Positions 33,250 to 41,974 of a DNA stretch of 64,000 nt are shown in pieces. The stretch spans positions 620,001 to 684,000 of the forward strand of contig NZ_SNWR01000002.1 in NCBI RefSeq assembly GCF_004362215.1. Reading direction: 5' to 3'. Below the pieces are notes generated by a model, which was given only the letters and a program-made list of their open reading frames with translations, made no database searches and was not told where the DNA came from. The stretch comes from Paractinoplanes brasiliensis (GTDB taxonomy: Bacteria; Actinomycetota; Actinomycetes; Mycobacteriales; Micromonosporaceae). The translations under genes were made by a program, and so were the position numbers. Position 1 is the stretch's first letter. Each line of letters starts with the position of its first letter.

Positions 33250-33291
33250 TGTCGATGGGACCACCACGGACCGGTGTGGTCCGCATCGACA
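33250..33291 (+). promoter_or_regulatory. Long inverted repeat just before the second GGDEF gene
   Basis: Arms TGTCGATGGGACCAC (33250-33264) and GTGGTCCGCATCGACA (33276-33291) pair over 15 bp with one bulged G around an 11-nt loop. The right arm ends 2-3 bp before the CAGGGGGA ribosome site. It may be an operator or an RNA hairpin controlling translation. Confidence 0.6.
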
Positions 33292-33306
33292 TCAGGGGGA
33301 GCCCTC

Positions 33307-34854
33307 ATGGCCCGCTCGGCGCCCGCGAACGGAACGGCTCCGGCCGTGTCCGCGCTGCGCCGTGACCCGTGGCTGCTCGGCCTGCTCGCCTGGACGGGAC
33401 TCACGTTCGTCTCGTTCGTCCTGCTGGCCGAGCACGACGAGTGGCAGGTACGGCTCTTCTGGGGTTTCCAGCCCGGGGTCGACTTCTTGCTGGCGCTGTT
33501 CTCGTGGCGGGTGGCGCGGCTGGCGACCGGGGCGACCCGGCGATTCTGGCTCGTCCTGACGGCCACGGGCAGCCTGTTCACGCTCGGCGACACCACCCAG
33601 GCGGTCTTGACCTTCCTGCCGGGGGAGTGGTCCACCAACGGCGGCACCGTGCAGACGATCTGCCTCGGGATCGGCATGGCGGCGATGGTGGTGGCGATGC
33701 TCGTGCACCCCCACCCGAACCGGACCGGCAGGGAGAGGCTGGGTTTCTGGCTCGACTCGGCCACGGTGCTCGTCGCCGGCGCCGTGGTCGCCTGGTGCTC
33801 GCTGGTGACGCCGGACGGGGTGGCCCGCTCGGGCATGCTGGCCGTGTTCGCGGCGACCGGCGTGGCCATCACCTCGGCGTTCGCGTCGGTCAAGATGATC
33901 CTCAGCGGGAACGCGCCCATGCACAAGGCGGCCGCGATCCCGATGATCATCGCCGCCGTCATCATGAGCGTCGGCATGTTCATCGCCCCGCAGGGCACCG
34001 AGCCGCACTGGTCGGTGTACTTCATCCGCTATCTGCCGTCGGTGTTCATCTGCGCCGGTCCGCGCGTGCAGTTCCTGCTCGCGAGCAGCGACCGGACGGC
34101 CTTCGGTGAGCGTCGTCGCAAGCAGTACAGCCTTCTCCCGTACGCGGCCATGGTCGTTGCCTTCGCTGTGCTGGCCGTCACCCTGCCAGGCGGCGTGAAC
34201 GCGCGGCTGTGGGGTGTGGTGGTGGGGCTGGCGCTGATCTGTGCGCTGGTCGCGTGGCGGCAGCTGGTGGCGTTCCACGTCAACCAGGAGCTGATCGAGC
34301 AGCTGCGCGAGCACGAGAGCCGGCTGCGGCACCAGGCCCACTACGACGGCTTGACCGGGCTGGTCAACCGCGGGCAGTTGTACGAGCAGGCGGGGCACGC
34401 GCTGCAGACGGCGCCCACGTCCGTCTCCGTCCTGCTGGTCGACCTCGACGGTTTCAAGGCCGTGAACGACACGATGGGCCACGCGGCCGGCGACGCGCTG
34501 CTGACGGCGGTCGCCGACCGTCTGCGCGGCGCCATCCGGGCCGGGGACGTCGCCGCGCGGCTCGGCGGCGACGAATTCGCCGTCCTGCTGCCCGAGTGCA
34601 CACCCGAAGAGGCCGAACAGACCGCCGTACGCATACTGTCCGCGCTCACCGTCCCCGAACAGATCGAGGGCGTCGCTGTGCAAGCGGCCGCGTCGATCGG
34701 TGTCGCCACCGCCCGCCCCGGCGTGGACGTGACGTCTCTGTTGCGCGAGGCCGACATCGCGATGTACGCCGCCAAGCACCAGGGCAAGGGAACCTGGCGG
34801 CGTCACCATCCCGGCATGAGGGCCACCCGCCCCGCCGGCCTCGTACGGGGGTGA
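33307..34854 (+). CDS. Integral-membrane GGDEF protein (putative diguanylate cyclase)
   Basis: 515 residues: eight to ten hydrophobic helices in residues 20-325 form a membrane sensor, a short coiled linker (FHVNQELIEQLREHESRL) follows, then a GGDEF domain with HYDGLTGLVNRGQLYEQ, LVDLDGFKAVNDTMGHAAGD and an intact RLGGDEFAVLLPE near 417-428. The C-terminal EADIAMYAAKHQGKGTW is typical of active cyclases. ATG 33307 follows GGGGGA at 6 bp. Expression may be controlled through the inverted repeat at 33250. Confidence 0.92.
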   Translation: MARSAPANGTAPAVSALRRDPWLLGLLAWTGLTFVSFVLLAEHDEWQVRLFWGFQPGVDFLLALFSWRVARLATGATRRFWLVLTATGSLFTLGDTTQAVLTFLPGEWSTNGGTVQTICLGIGMAAMVVAMLVHPHPNRTGRERLGFWLDSATVLVAGAVVAWCSLVTPDGVARSGMLAVFAATGVAITSAFASVKMILSGNAPMHKAAAIPMIIAAVIMSVGMFIAPQGTEPHWSVYFIRYLPSVFICAGPRVQFLLASSDRTAFGERRRKQYSLLPYAAMVVAFAVLAVTLPGGVNARLWGVVVGLALICALVAWRQLVAFHVNQELIEQLREHESRLRHQAHYDGLTGLVNRGQLYEQAGHALQTAPTSVSVLLVDLDGFKAVNDTMGHAAGDALLTAVADRLRGAIRAGDVAARLGGDEFAVLLPECTPEEAEQTAVRILSALTVPEQIEGVAVQAAASIGVATARPGVDVTSLLREADIAMYAAKHQGKGTWRRHHPGMRATRPAGLVRG

Positions 34855-34949
34855 GGGGCGCGAAGCCCACGCCTCGATAAGCCCGCCGCGCGGGCTCGCC
34901 TTGCGGCCCGCCGTCCCGGTGTCCGCCGGAAGCTCGCGTTCGGCTGGTC

Positions 34950-35107
34950 GAGCGTTCCGCTCGGTTGGAGCGCTCTGGTCGGTTCGAGCGCTCTGGTCGG
35001 TTCGAGCGCTCTGGTCGGTTCGAGCGCTCTGGTCGGTTCGAGCGCTCTGGTCGGTTCGAGCGCTCCGCTCGGTCCGAGCGTTCCGGTCGGTCGAGCGTTC
35101 CGGTCAG
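34950..35107. repeat. 18-bp tandem repeat spanning the cupin stop
   Basis: About eight and a half copies of GAGCGCTCTGGTCGGTTC. Copies starting at 34968, 34986, 35004, 35022 and 35040 are identical; those toward 35107 and the one at 34950 diverge. The last, most diverged unit contains the cupin stop (TCA at 35104). No spacer sequences, so not a CRISPR array. Confidence 0.95.
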
Positions 35108-35586
35108 TCGAGCCAGATGTTGTCGTGCTCGAGGTAGAACCGGGCTTTCTCGTCCTCGCTCATCTGCCCGATGTTGACCAGGCCCTCGAAGTAGCCCTCA
35201 CGCGGCGCGCCCGGCGAGAAGTGCAGCAGCATCGACGCCGGCTCACCCGACTCGTTCTTGAACGCGTGGATGCCGCCGATCGGCACGTGCACGTAGTCGC
35301 CCGGTTCGGTGTCGAGCCACTTCTCGCCGTTGTAGATGCGCATGCTGCCGCTCAAAATGTAGAACGACTCCGAGATCGACCGGTGAAAGTGCGGGTCGGG
35401 ACCGGTGACGCCGGGCCCGCACTCCCAGCGGTAGAGCCCGAACAGCCCGCCGGTGGACGCCCCGCTCGACAGGTAACGCACCGTCGTCCCGTTCGGATAG
35501 ACCAGTTCGGGCGGCGTGGCATCGGGCCGGTAGGTGGCGCTGACTTCTCCGGTTTCCCCGTGGTACTGCGGTGGTGGATACGTCAT
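35104..35586 (-). CDS. Cupin-domain protein
   Basis: A 160-residue single-domain cupin. Motif 1 is PDPHFHRSISESFYILSG with the metal ligands His, His and Glu, and motif 2 is PGDYVHVPIGGIHAFKN with the third His. Such proteins are metal-dependent dioxygenases, isomerases or small-molecule binders; the substrate is not evident. ATG 35586 (MTYPPPQYHG) matches the family start. Its 3' end grades into the 18-bp repeat array. Confidence 0.87.
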   Translation of the reverse strand: MTYPPPQYHGETGEVSATYRPDATPPELVYPNGTTVRYLSSGASTGGLFGLYRWECGPGVTGPDPHFHRSISESFYILSGSMRIYNGEKWLDTEPGDYVHVPIGGIHAFKNESGEPASMLLHFSPGAPREGYFEGLVNIGQMSEDEKARFYLEHDNIWLD

Positions 35587-35869
35587 GCCCCCATCCTGCC
35601 CTCCGGGTACGACAGGTTCCGAGCAGGCCGGCGGGAGCAGCCCGGCCAAGGCGGCCGAGCGTTGATCTCGCGATTGGCGCTTCATTCCCGTTCAACTTGG
35701 GACCGGGTGGTGCTGGATGCCACGACCATCGCGATGTCGCGGTTCTTCTTGTGACCGTTTGAAGCTGCCAACTTCGTCGCAATTGCGCAGCGGATTGAAA
35801 CGTGTCGAACGGGTTAACGTACGCCGGTGTCATTCCCGACCACACCCACTTGCGGCCGTGGTTGCGCCA
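35587..35869. other. Gap without a recognisable gene
   Basis: About 280 bp between the cupin gene and the 92-residue orphan. The base composition drops here, marking the left edge of a lower-GC patch that continues to about 37.7 kb. I see no coding frame or strong repeat. Confidence 0.4.
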
Positions 35870-36148
35870 TCATTTCCTGGTCGCCGTGATGACGGCCTCG
35901 ACGCCCGCTTGGACGATCTGCTGGCCAACCGTGCCGCCGAGCCATCCGAGCATGACGTAGATACACTCAGGCGAAAGCCAGTCGGCACTCTTGACCACAT
36001 CGGCCAACACCGGACGGCGGACGAATTCCGGTGGCCCAGGGCGATCGATAACATCCACAGCACACTCCGGGAACTCCGCCCGGAGCGACGCGCCGAACTC
36101 CGAGGTGCCTGTGCCGTAGACAACGACCCGGCGGTCACCATTGGACAT
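35870..36148 (-). CDS. Hypothetical protein (orphan, 92 residues)
   Basis: Not recognised. The product starts with a strand-loop like a nucleotide-binding fold (RRVVVYGTGTSEFGASL) and has a second hydrophobic stretch (CIYVMLGWLGGTVGQQIVQAG), ending VEAVITATRK. ATG 36148 is preceded by GGGGGGCGGAG. Codon use is less GC-biased than in the core genes. It lies in a patch with transposon relics, so it may be horizontally acquired. Confidence 0.55.
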   Translation of the reverse strand: MSNGDRRVVVYGTGTSEFGASLRAEFPECAVDVIDRPGPPEFVRRPVLADVVKSADWLSPECIYVMLGWLGGTVGQQIVQAGVEAVITATRK

Positions 36149-36688
36149 CTCCGCCCCCCAATGGTCGCGGCGCAACGGATGGTGCAAACCAGACTGACCC
36201 CGGGCGTGGACTCGCGCGGATCCGGTGAACGGTGATTGTTTTTCGATGCGACGGCATGCCGCCCTGCCGCTTAGGCGAACTGGATCTCCAAACGCAGGAG
36301 GAAGTCGACTTTTCGGTTCCAGGTCAGGAACGTTCGTCTCTGGTGATCTGGAGGTCAAGCGAGTATCGCTGGACTGAAGCGTCGCTGTCGGGAGAACGCG
36401 GCCGTCCATTCGGACTCGACGAAGAACGGAGGGGGCGCTCGTCGAGGGAATCCGCCGATGATTCGTTTGCAGTATGGCCGCAGCCCTGCCGGACGGGGTT
36501 TGTCCCCAATCTCAGCCACGCCTGCTGACCAGCGACGACGCGATACTGAGGCGGAATAGAGAACGGCCAGGCTGTTGACCTGACCGAGGGAGTTGCTTCT
36601 GACTTTGAAGGGTCGGAACTAGATTAAAGGCTGAAATCGAATCGCGGGCCGCTCGTTCAGTATATCTTCGAGACGACAGGGGAATGCC
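36149..36688. other. 540-bp low-GC gap, no convincing gene
   Basis: Open frames exist (for example 36232-36528 on the plus strand) but their codon bias is weak and they match nothing I know. The segment ends with AT-rich DNA (AGATTAAAGGCTGAAATCG, TATATCTTCGAGACG) just before the next small gene, which is probably its promoter. Confidence 0.4.
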
Positions 36689-36970
36689 ATGCGAGGCCAG
36701 GGAGATATGACACCCGATGCCGAGTTCACCAACTCTGAAGGTCGCACCTTCACCGTCAGTAAGAATGAGTCCTACATCATCTATACTCACGGAGAGACCG
36801 GCATGGTTGTCGACAAGACCGAGGGCGGTTATCATACCGTTGATTTCGACAGCGAGGCCGAACGCGACCGGGCTCTCAGGCACATCAGAGGCGATCATCC
36901 GGTGTACGACAGAGACGATCCCGATGTACAGCTAAACCCCGCAGCTCCGAACTATAGGCGCGGCCGATAA
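36689..36970 (+). CDS. Small acidic hypothetical protein
   Basis: 93 residues, charged and rich in Asp/Glu, with no membrane segment and no family I recognise. The ATG has AGGGGA 7-8 bp upstream. Beta-rich start (FTNSEGRTFTVSKNESYIIYTH), then DKTEGGYHTVDFDSEAERDRAL and a Pro/Asn tail. Codon use is clearly less GC-rich than the core genome, a sign of transfer. A strong hairpin 66 bp downstream probably ends its transcript. Confidence 0.65.
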   Translation: MRGQGDMTPDAEFTNSEGRTFTVSKNESYIIYTHGETGMVVDKTEGGYHTVDFDSEAERDRALRHIRGDHPVYDRDDPDVQLNPAAPNYRRGR

Positions 36971-37036
36971 AGAATACTCTCTCATGCCGCGATTCCGGCG
37001 CAGGACCGCATCCTGCGATGACAGCATATAAGCCGG

Positions 37037-37077
37037 CGAAGGGTGGTGGCCACCGTTTCGGTGGCTACCACCCTTCG
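37037..37077. terminator. Strong hairpin (probable bidirectional terminator)
   Basis: Arms 37037-37054 (CGAAGGGTGGTGGCCACC) and 37060-37077 (GGTGGCTACCACCCTTCG) pair over 17 of 18 positions around the loop GTTTC. It sits between a rightward small gene and a leftward transposon relic. A nearby partial copy (CGAAGCGCGAAGGGTC) follows. Confidence 0.8.
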
Positions 37078-37187
37078 CGCCGAAGCGCGAAGGGTCCCGG
37101 GGCCTTAGGAGGTCAGGCGAGCGTGTATCTGTACCGGAAGGCGTGCGCCGACACCACGGGACTGTGGCGCGTTCCATCCGCGAGCCA

Positions 37188-37600
37188 TCATTGGGCTGCG
37201 GTCGCGAACTCGGCTTCGAGCACGGAGATGCGTTTGTCGGCGAACCGTACGTTGTCTCGGGCGCGGAGAGTTTGTTCTTGAAGTCGTTGTTCTCATTCGT
37301 GAGCTGGCGCACCTGCTTCTTCAGGCGGTTGTTGTCATCGGCGGCTTTGCTCATCGCGGCTTCGACAAGGGCTCGGGCCCGGTCGTGCTCGTAGAGGAAT
37401 GTGCGGGAGACGCCGGAGCGGCGGGCCGCAGCCGCGAAGGTGACGCAGGTCCGGGCCTTGAGCATCTGGTCGGCGGTGGTGTCGTCGGGGGCGCGTTCGG
37501 CGATGGAGCGCCACTGCTCGCGTTTGCGCCGCCAATACAGCAGGTCGGCGCCGGAGACGACGAACTTGTCGCACGACTGGCCCATCGCGCCGGAGGAGCA
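37188..37600 (-). pseudogene. Tn554-like transposon relic (transposase C-terminus fused to a DUF6262/TnpC-like gene, frameshifted)
   Basis: Minus-strand frame from about 37600 reads CDKFVVSGADLLYWRRKREQ...AERAPDDTTAD, resembling the Cys-rich end of Tn554-type transposases, then passes directly into QMLKARTCVTFAAAARRSGVSRTFLYEH and RLKKQVRQLTNENNDFKNKL, resembling the winged-helix plus coiled-coil TnpC/DUF6262 protein. Near 37262 the coding signal jumps frame and ends ARDNVRFADKRISVLEAEF...* at 37188. Thus one deletion fusion and one frameshift. The family calls are from memory. Confidence 0.55.
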
Positions 37601-38051
37601 TCTGGCTGCCGCGAAGGTCCTCCGTGTGCTGGCATCTTTCGACCGTTTTCCCCAAAGCAGTTGAGGCGTTAGCATCCGTCGACGTCCGGCATCGCTCCTC
37701 GGGCGATTAGCGCGCGCCGGCGAGGTGTGCTGTTGGCCGACCGGCGCGCGAAGGTCTGGTGAAGGCCGCCGACGGGAGACATGAAGCTGTTGGCCCCGTC
37801 GCCACCGGCATGTGGTCGGCCCTCGCAACGGCTCAACTGCAGTAGATCGGGGCATCACGTCGCCTGCTTGCTCGACAGCGCACACTCATGAGGCGAGCGC
37901 GCTGTCACCGCAACGGCGTTCCAGTGGGCCATTCAGGATCAGGCCGGAGAAGCGTCCGGCGGGGCTCGGGTGGCGGTTGTCCACAGGGTCCTTCGGTCTT
38001 TTTTCGGTTCCGCTTCGGCTGGTTTTCGGGGTCGGTTGCTGTCATCGGTAC
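37601..38051. other. Gap before the MoxR gene
   Basis: About 450 bp with no convincing gene. It contains the right edge of the low-GC/mobile patch and presumably the promoter of the MoxR operon; CGGTTTTTTCGGTTCCG-like T-rich DNA lies at about 37993-38015. Confidence 0.4.
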
Positions 38052-39062
38052 ATGACAGATGACGTTACGGACCGCCGGCTCGAACGGACCCTGTTCGAGG
38101 TCAAGAAGGTGATCGTCGGGCAGGATCGGCTTGTCGAGCGGCTTCTGACCGCGCTGCTGGCCGGCGGGCACTGCCTGCTTGAAGGGGTGCCCGGCGTGGC
38201 CAAGACCCTGGCCGCCGAGACGCTGGCCGTGGCGGTGGGCGGGACCTTCCACCGCATCCAGTTCACTCCGGACCTGGTGCCGTCGGACATTCTCGGCACC
38301 CGGATCTATCGGGCCGGCAGGGAGAGCTTCGACGTCGAGCTCGGCCCGATCATGGCGCACATCGTGCTGGCCGACGAGATCAACCGGGCGCCCGCCAAGG
38401 TGCAGTCGGCGCTGCTCGAGGTGATGGCCGAGGGGCACGTGTCGATCGGCGGGCGGACCTATCCCGTGCCGCAGCCGTTCCTGGTGCTGGCGACGCAGAA
38501 CCCGATCGAGAGCGAGGGCGTCTATCAGCTGCCCGAGGCGCAGCGGGACCGCTTCCTCATGCGGGTCGTCGTCGGCTACCCGACCGAGCAGGAGGAGCTC
38601 GGCATCCTCTACCGCATGGGCGGGGCGCGGCCGGTCGCGCTGCCGGTGCTCGACCCGATGACGCTGAACGAGTTGCAGCAGAAGGCACGCGGGGTCTTCG
38701 TGCATCACGCGTTGGCCGAGTACGTCGTACGGCTGGTGCTGGCGACCCGTGAGCCCGAGCGGTTCGGCCTTCCCGAGGTCGCAACCCAGCTCGCGTACGG
38801 GGCCAGCCCGCGCGCCACGCTCGGTCTGGTGGCCGCGGGCCGCGCCCTCGCCCTGCTGCGTGGCCGTGACTATGTGCTCCCGGCCGACCTGCTCGAGATC
38901 GCCCCGGACGTGCTCGCGCACCGGCTCGTGCTCTCGTTCGACGCGGTGGCCGACGGCGTGCAGCCCGAGCAGGTGGTGCGCCGGATCATCGACGCTGTCC
39001 CGCTGCCGGTGATCGCCCCGCAGCAGGAGCAGAACGGTCCGGGTCTGGGGATGGCGGCATGA
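38052..39062 (+). CDS. MoxR-family AAA+ ATPase
   Basis: A 336-residue MoxR ATPase, a chaperone-like motor that works with VWA proteins. Walker A is LLEGVPGVAKT near residue 45, Walker B is VLADEINRAP, sensor 1 is FLVLATQNPIE and the arginine-finger region is LPEAQRDRFL. The lid domain closes the protein. ATG 38052 fits the family start; no strong ribosome site is seen. It heads a DUF58 and VWA operon (19-bp gap to DUF58). Confidence 0.93.
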   Translation: MTDDVTDRRLERTLFEVKKVIVGQDRLVERLLTALLAGGHCLLEGVPGVAKTLAAETLAVAVGGTFHRIQFTPDLVPSDILGTRIYRAGRESFDVELGPIMAHIVLADEINRAPAKVQSALLEVMAEGHVSIGGRTYPVPQPFLVLATQNPIESEGVYQLPEAQRDRFLMRVVVGYPTEQEELGILYRMGGARPVALPVLDPMTLNELQQKARGVFVHHALAEYVVRLVLATREPERFGLPEVATQLAYGASPRATLGLVAAGRALALLRGRDYVLPADLLEIAPDVLAHRLVLSFDAVADGVQPEQVVRRIIDAVPLPVIAPQQEQNGPGLGMAA

Positions 39063-39081
39063 CGAACGAGAAGAGGGCCGC

Positions 39082-40041
39082 GTGAACGAGGGTGGATTCG
39101 CGCCTGAGCTGGTGCCCGAGCGGCGGCTCCGGCGGCTCGAACTGATGATCACGCGGCGGCTCGACGGGTTGCTGCACGGGTCGTACCTGGGTCTGCTCCC
39201 CGGCATCGGCAGCGAGCCCGCCGGCAGCCGCGAGTACCGGCCCGGGGAGGACGAGGTGCGCCGCATGGACTGGGCTGTCACCGCACGCACCACCGTGCCG
39301 CATGTGCGCACTGTCGACGCCGACCGGGAACTCGCCACGCACGTGCTGGTCGACGCGAGCGCGAGCATGGATTTCGGCACGGCCGAACTCGAGAAACGGG
39401 AGCTGGCCCTGGCGGCGGTCGCGGCCGTCGGCTTCCTCACGCTGGGCAACGGCAACCGGCTCGGCGCTCACCTGCTTTCCGGTGAGGGCGTACGGCGGTT
39501 CCCCGCCCGTGGCGGACGCGTGGCCCTGCTTTCCCTGCTACGAGCGATGATGCTCACGCCGCGCAATCAGCGGCCCGTGTCCCTCGGCGCCGGGATCGAG
39601 GCCCTGCACCGCCAGGCACCCCGTACGGGGCTGGTGGTCGTGGTGTCCGATTTTCTCGACGGCCTCGACGAGGACGGGCTCGGACCGGGCGCTCCCGAAT
39701 GGGAGGAGCCGTTGCGCCGGCTCGCCGCCCGCCATCAGGTGCTCGCCGTGCAGGTCGGCGACCCGCGGGAGCAGGAGCTGCCGGACGTCGGGCTGCTCAC
39801 GCTGATCGACCCGGAGACCGGACGCCGGCGTGAGGTGCCGACCGCGAGCCGGAAGCTGCGCGCCAAGTACGCGGCGGCCGCGGCCGAACAGCAGGCCACC
39901 ATCGCGGACGCCGTCAAACGTGCGGGCGCCGCCCATCTTCCCCTCCGGACCGACCGCGACTGGGTGGCCGACATCGTGCGTCACGTGCACGCGCGGCGTC
40001 GCCTGAGCCGGGCCGCGGCGAAACCACAAAGGACAACGTGA
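39082..40041 (+). CDS. DUF58 domain protein
   Basis: 319 residues. The conserved DUF58 block GSREYRPGEDEVRRMDWAVTART lies near residue 50, followed by a VWA-like fold with VLVDASASMDFGT (MIDAS-like DxSxS). It normally carries no membrane helix and acts with MoxR in assembling or checking cell-envelope complexes. ATG/GTG at 39082 follows the MoxR stop by 19 bp, and its stop overlaps the VWA start. Confidence 0.9.
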   Translation: MNEGGFAPELVPERRLRRLELMITRRLDGLLHGSYLGLLPGIGSEPAGSREYRPGEDEVRRMDWAVTARTTVPHVRTVDADRELATHVLVDASASMDFGTAELEKRELALAAVAAVGFLTLGNGNRLGAHLLSGEGVRRFPARGGRVALLSLLRAMMLTPRNQRPVSLGAGIEALHRQAPRTGLVVVVSDFLDGLDEDGLGPGAPEWEEPLRRLAARHQVLAVQVGDPREQELPDVGLLTLIDPETGRRREVPTASRKLRAKYAAAAAEQQATIADAVKRAGAAHLPLRTDRDWVADIVRHVHARRRLSRAAAKPQRTT

Positions 40042-40991
40042 TGACCTGGCTCTCCCCGGAACGGCTCTGGCTGCTGCTCGGTGTCGCCGCGCTCGCCGTG
40101 GCGTACGTGGTCGCGCAGCGCCGCCGCAGCAAGTACGCCGTACGATTCACCAACCTCAAGCTGCTCGACCGGGTCGCGCCCAAACGTCCCGGCTGGCGGC
40201 GGCACCTGCCCGCCTCGCTGTTCCTGGCCATGCTGGGGCTGCTCGTGGTCGGGTTCGCCCAGCCGCAGGCCGAGGTGCGGGTCCCGCGGGAACGGGCGAC
40301 CGTGCTCGTCGCGGTCGACGTCTCGCGGTCGATGCTGGCCGCCGACGTCGCGCCCAACCGGCTCGACGCGGCCAAGGCGGCGGCCCGCGGCTTCGTCGAG
40401 GACCTGCCCGAGCAGTTCAACGTCGGTCTGGTCGGGTTCGCCGGGCAGGCGTCGGTCTTCGTGCCGCCGGGCACCGACCGTACGCAGTTGGGCGCGGGCA
40501 TCGATCGGCTGGCCGACGGATCGGCCGGGCAGGCCGGAACGGCTATCGGCGACGCGATCGCCTCGGCGCTCGAGCAGATCCGCTCGGTCGACGCGGCGGC
40601 GGACGAGGACGTGCCGCCGGCCCGGGTGATCGTGCTGTCCGACGGCGCGAACACGTCGGGGCAGGACCCGGCCGAGGCTGCCCGGATGGCTACCGAGCTG
40701 GGCGTGCCGGTCGACACCATCTCGTTCGGCACGGCGGCGGGCACGATCGGCGACGGGCAGCAGGTGCCGGTCGACGGCGAGACGCTGCGGTCGGTCGCCG
40801 ACGCCACCGGCGGGCGCTACTTCGAGGCCACCAGCACCGAGGAGCTGCGCGACGCGTACGGGGACATCGGCAGTTCCGTGGGCTACCAGACCGAGGTCCG
40901 GGACGTGTCGGCCCGGTTCATCGGCATCGGACTCGGGCTCGCCCTGATCGCGGCGCTGGCGTCGATGTTCTGGTTCGCCCGCCTCCCGTGA
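40038..40991 (+). CDS. BatA-like VWA-domain membrane protein
   Basis: 317 residues: two N-terminal membrane helices (about 8-26 and 55-72), an extracytoplasmic VWA domain with an intact MIDAS (VAVDVSRSMLA, GTAIGDAI, VLSDGANTSG) and a C-terminal helix (IGLGLALIAALASMFWF). GTG 40038 overlaps the DUF58 stop; ATG 40041 is equally good. Third gene of the MoxR-DUF58-VWA module. A 17-bp tandem repeat begins at its stop codon. Confidence 0.92.
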   Translation: MMTWLSPERLWLLLGVAALAVAYVVAQRRRSKYAVRFTNLKLLDRVAPKRPGWRRHLPASLFLAMLGLLVVGFAQPQAEVRVPRERATVLVAVDVSRSMLAADVAPNRLDAAKAAARGFVEDLPEQFNVGLVGFAGQASVFVPPGTDRTQLGAGIDRLADGSAGQAGTAIGDAIASALEQIRSVDAAADEDVPPARVIVLSDGANTSGQDPAEAARMATELGVPVDTISFGTAAGTIGDGQQVPVDGETLRSVADATGGRYFEATSTEELRDAYGDIGSSVGYQTEVRDVSARFIGIGLGLALIAALASMFWFARLP

Positions 40992-40993
40992 GG

Positions 40994-41097
40994 CTGAGAC
41001 CCCGCTGCCCTTGAGAACCCGCTGCCCTTGAGAACCAGCTGCCCTTGAGAACCCGCCTCCCCTGAGAACCCGACTCCCTGCGAACCCGCCTGCCGCG
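40994..41097. repeat. 17-bp tandem repeat at the 3' end of the VWA gene
   Basis: Six degenerate copies of TGAGAACCCGCTGCCCT (phases starting 40994, 41011, 41028, 41045, 41062, 41079). The gene end CCGCCTCCCGTGAGG aligns with the unit, so the stop-codon TGA recurs in the first copies. Confidence 0.85.
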
Positions 41098-41112
41098 AAC
41101 GGAAGGAACACC

Positions 41113-41967
41113 ATGTCTGGACTGGGGACACCGCGCGGACCCGAATTCCACTCGCCGGACTGGGCCGCCGCGCCCGCTCCCGCCCACACCCCGCCACCCG
41201 CGGCGACCCGCGGCAAGCGCCTCCCCGCGGCGGCCCTCGCCGCGCTCGCCGTCGTCGGTCTCTCGGCCGGGGCCGGCGGCACGGCCGGCTACTTGGCCGG
41301 ACGCGAGGACGGCCCCGGCGAGGCTGCCACCGCCGCGCCGCTGCCCCAGGGCAACGTCCCGGCCGACCTGGTCGGCGCGGCCGCCCGGGTGCTGCCCGGC
41401 GTCGTCTCGGTGCAGGTGCGCACCGGCCAGGGCGGCGCCTCCGGTTCTGGTTTCGTCTTCGACAACCGCGGCCACATCGTCACCAACAACCACGTCGTCG
41501 CGGCCGGCCGGGGCGGCAGCGTGAGCATCGTCGGTTCGGACGGGCAGCGCCGGAACGCCGAGATCGTCGGCACCGACCCCGGCAGCGACATCGCTGTGCT
41601 GAGGGTCACCGACGGTTCCCCGCCCGCCCCGCTGGCCCTGGCCGACCCCGGCGCGACCCGGGTCGGCGAGGCCGTGCTGGCCGTCGGCTCGCCGCTGGGG
41701 CTGAGCGGAACCGTGACCGCCGGCATCGTCAGCGCGCTCGACCGGCCCGTACGGCTGGGTGGGCAAACACGGCAGACGGCGGTGCAGACCGACGCCTCCA
41801 TCAACCCCGGCAATTCGGGCGGGCCGCTGGTGAACGCCCGTGGCGAGGTGATCGGCGTCAACACGGCCATCGCGACGCTCGAGGGCGGCGGATCGATCGG
41901 GATCGGCTTCGCGGTGCCGATCGAGCGGGCCCGGCAGGTGGCCGATTCGCTCATCGCGCGGGGATAG
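41113..41967 (+). CDS. Membrane-anchored HtrA-like serine protease without PDZ
   Basis: 284 residues: a Pro-rich cytosolic start, one membrane helix (about 38-58) and a trypsin-like domain with His in VTNNHVV (near 126), Asp in GSDIAVLRV (near 159) and Ser in NPGNSGGPLV (near 235). DegP-type proteins usually carry one or two PDZ domains; here the chain stops right after the protease fold. ATG 41113 has GGAAGGA 6 bp upstream. A two-component pair follows only 7 bp downstream, so envelope stress may be the shared theme. Confidence 0.92.
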   Translation: MSGLGTPRGPEFHSPDWAAAPAPAHTPPPAATRGKRLPAAALAALAVVGLSAGAGGTAGYLAGREDGPGEAATAAPLPQGNVPADLVGAAARVLPGVVSVQVRTGQGGASGSGFVFDNRGHIVTNNHVVAAGRGGSVSIVGSDGQRRNAEIVGTDPGSDIAVLRVTDGSPPAPLALADPGATRVGEAVLAVGSPLGLSGTVTAGIVSALDRPVRLGGQTRQTAVQTDASINPGNSGGPLVNARGEVIGVNTAIATLEGGGSIGIGFAVPIERARQVADSLIARG

Positions 41968-41974
41968 TCGACAG

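Noticed and set aside
33231..33256. Second sigma-28-like promoter (CTCA-N16-GTCGAT) before the membrane GGDEF gene
   Set aside because: The -10 is GTCGAT, not GCCGAT, and it lies inside the left arm of the hairpin; the match is too weak to call.
34950..35107. CRISPR-like array
   Set aside because: The units are directly adjacent with no unique spacers and there are no cas genes nearby.
36232..36528. 98-codon open frame in the low-GC patch
   Set aside because: Weak codon bias and no recognisable domain; cannot be supported over chance.
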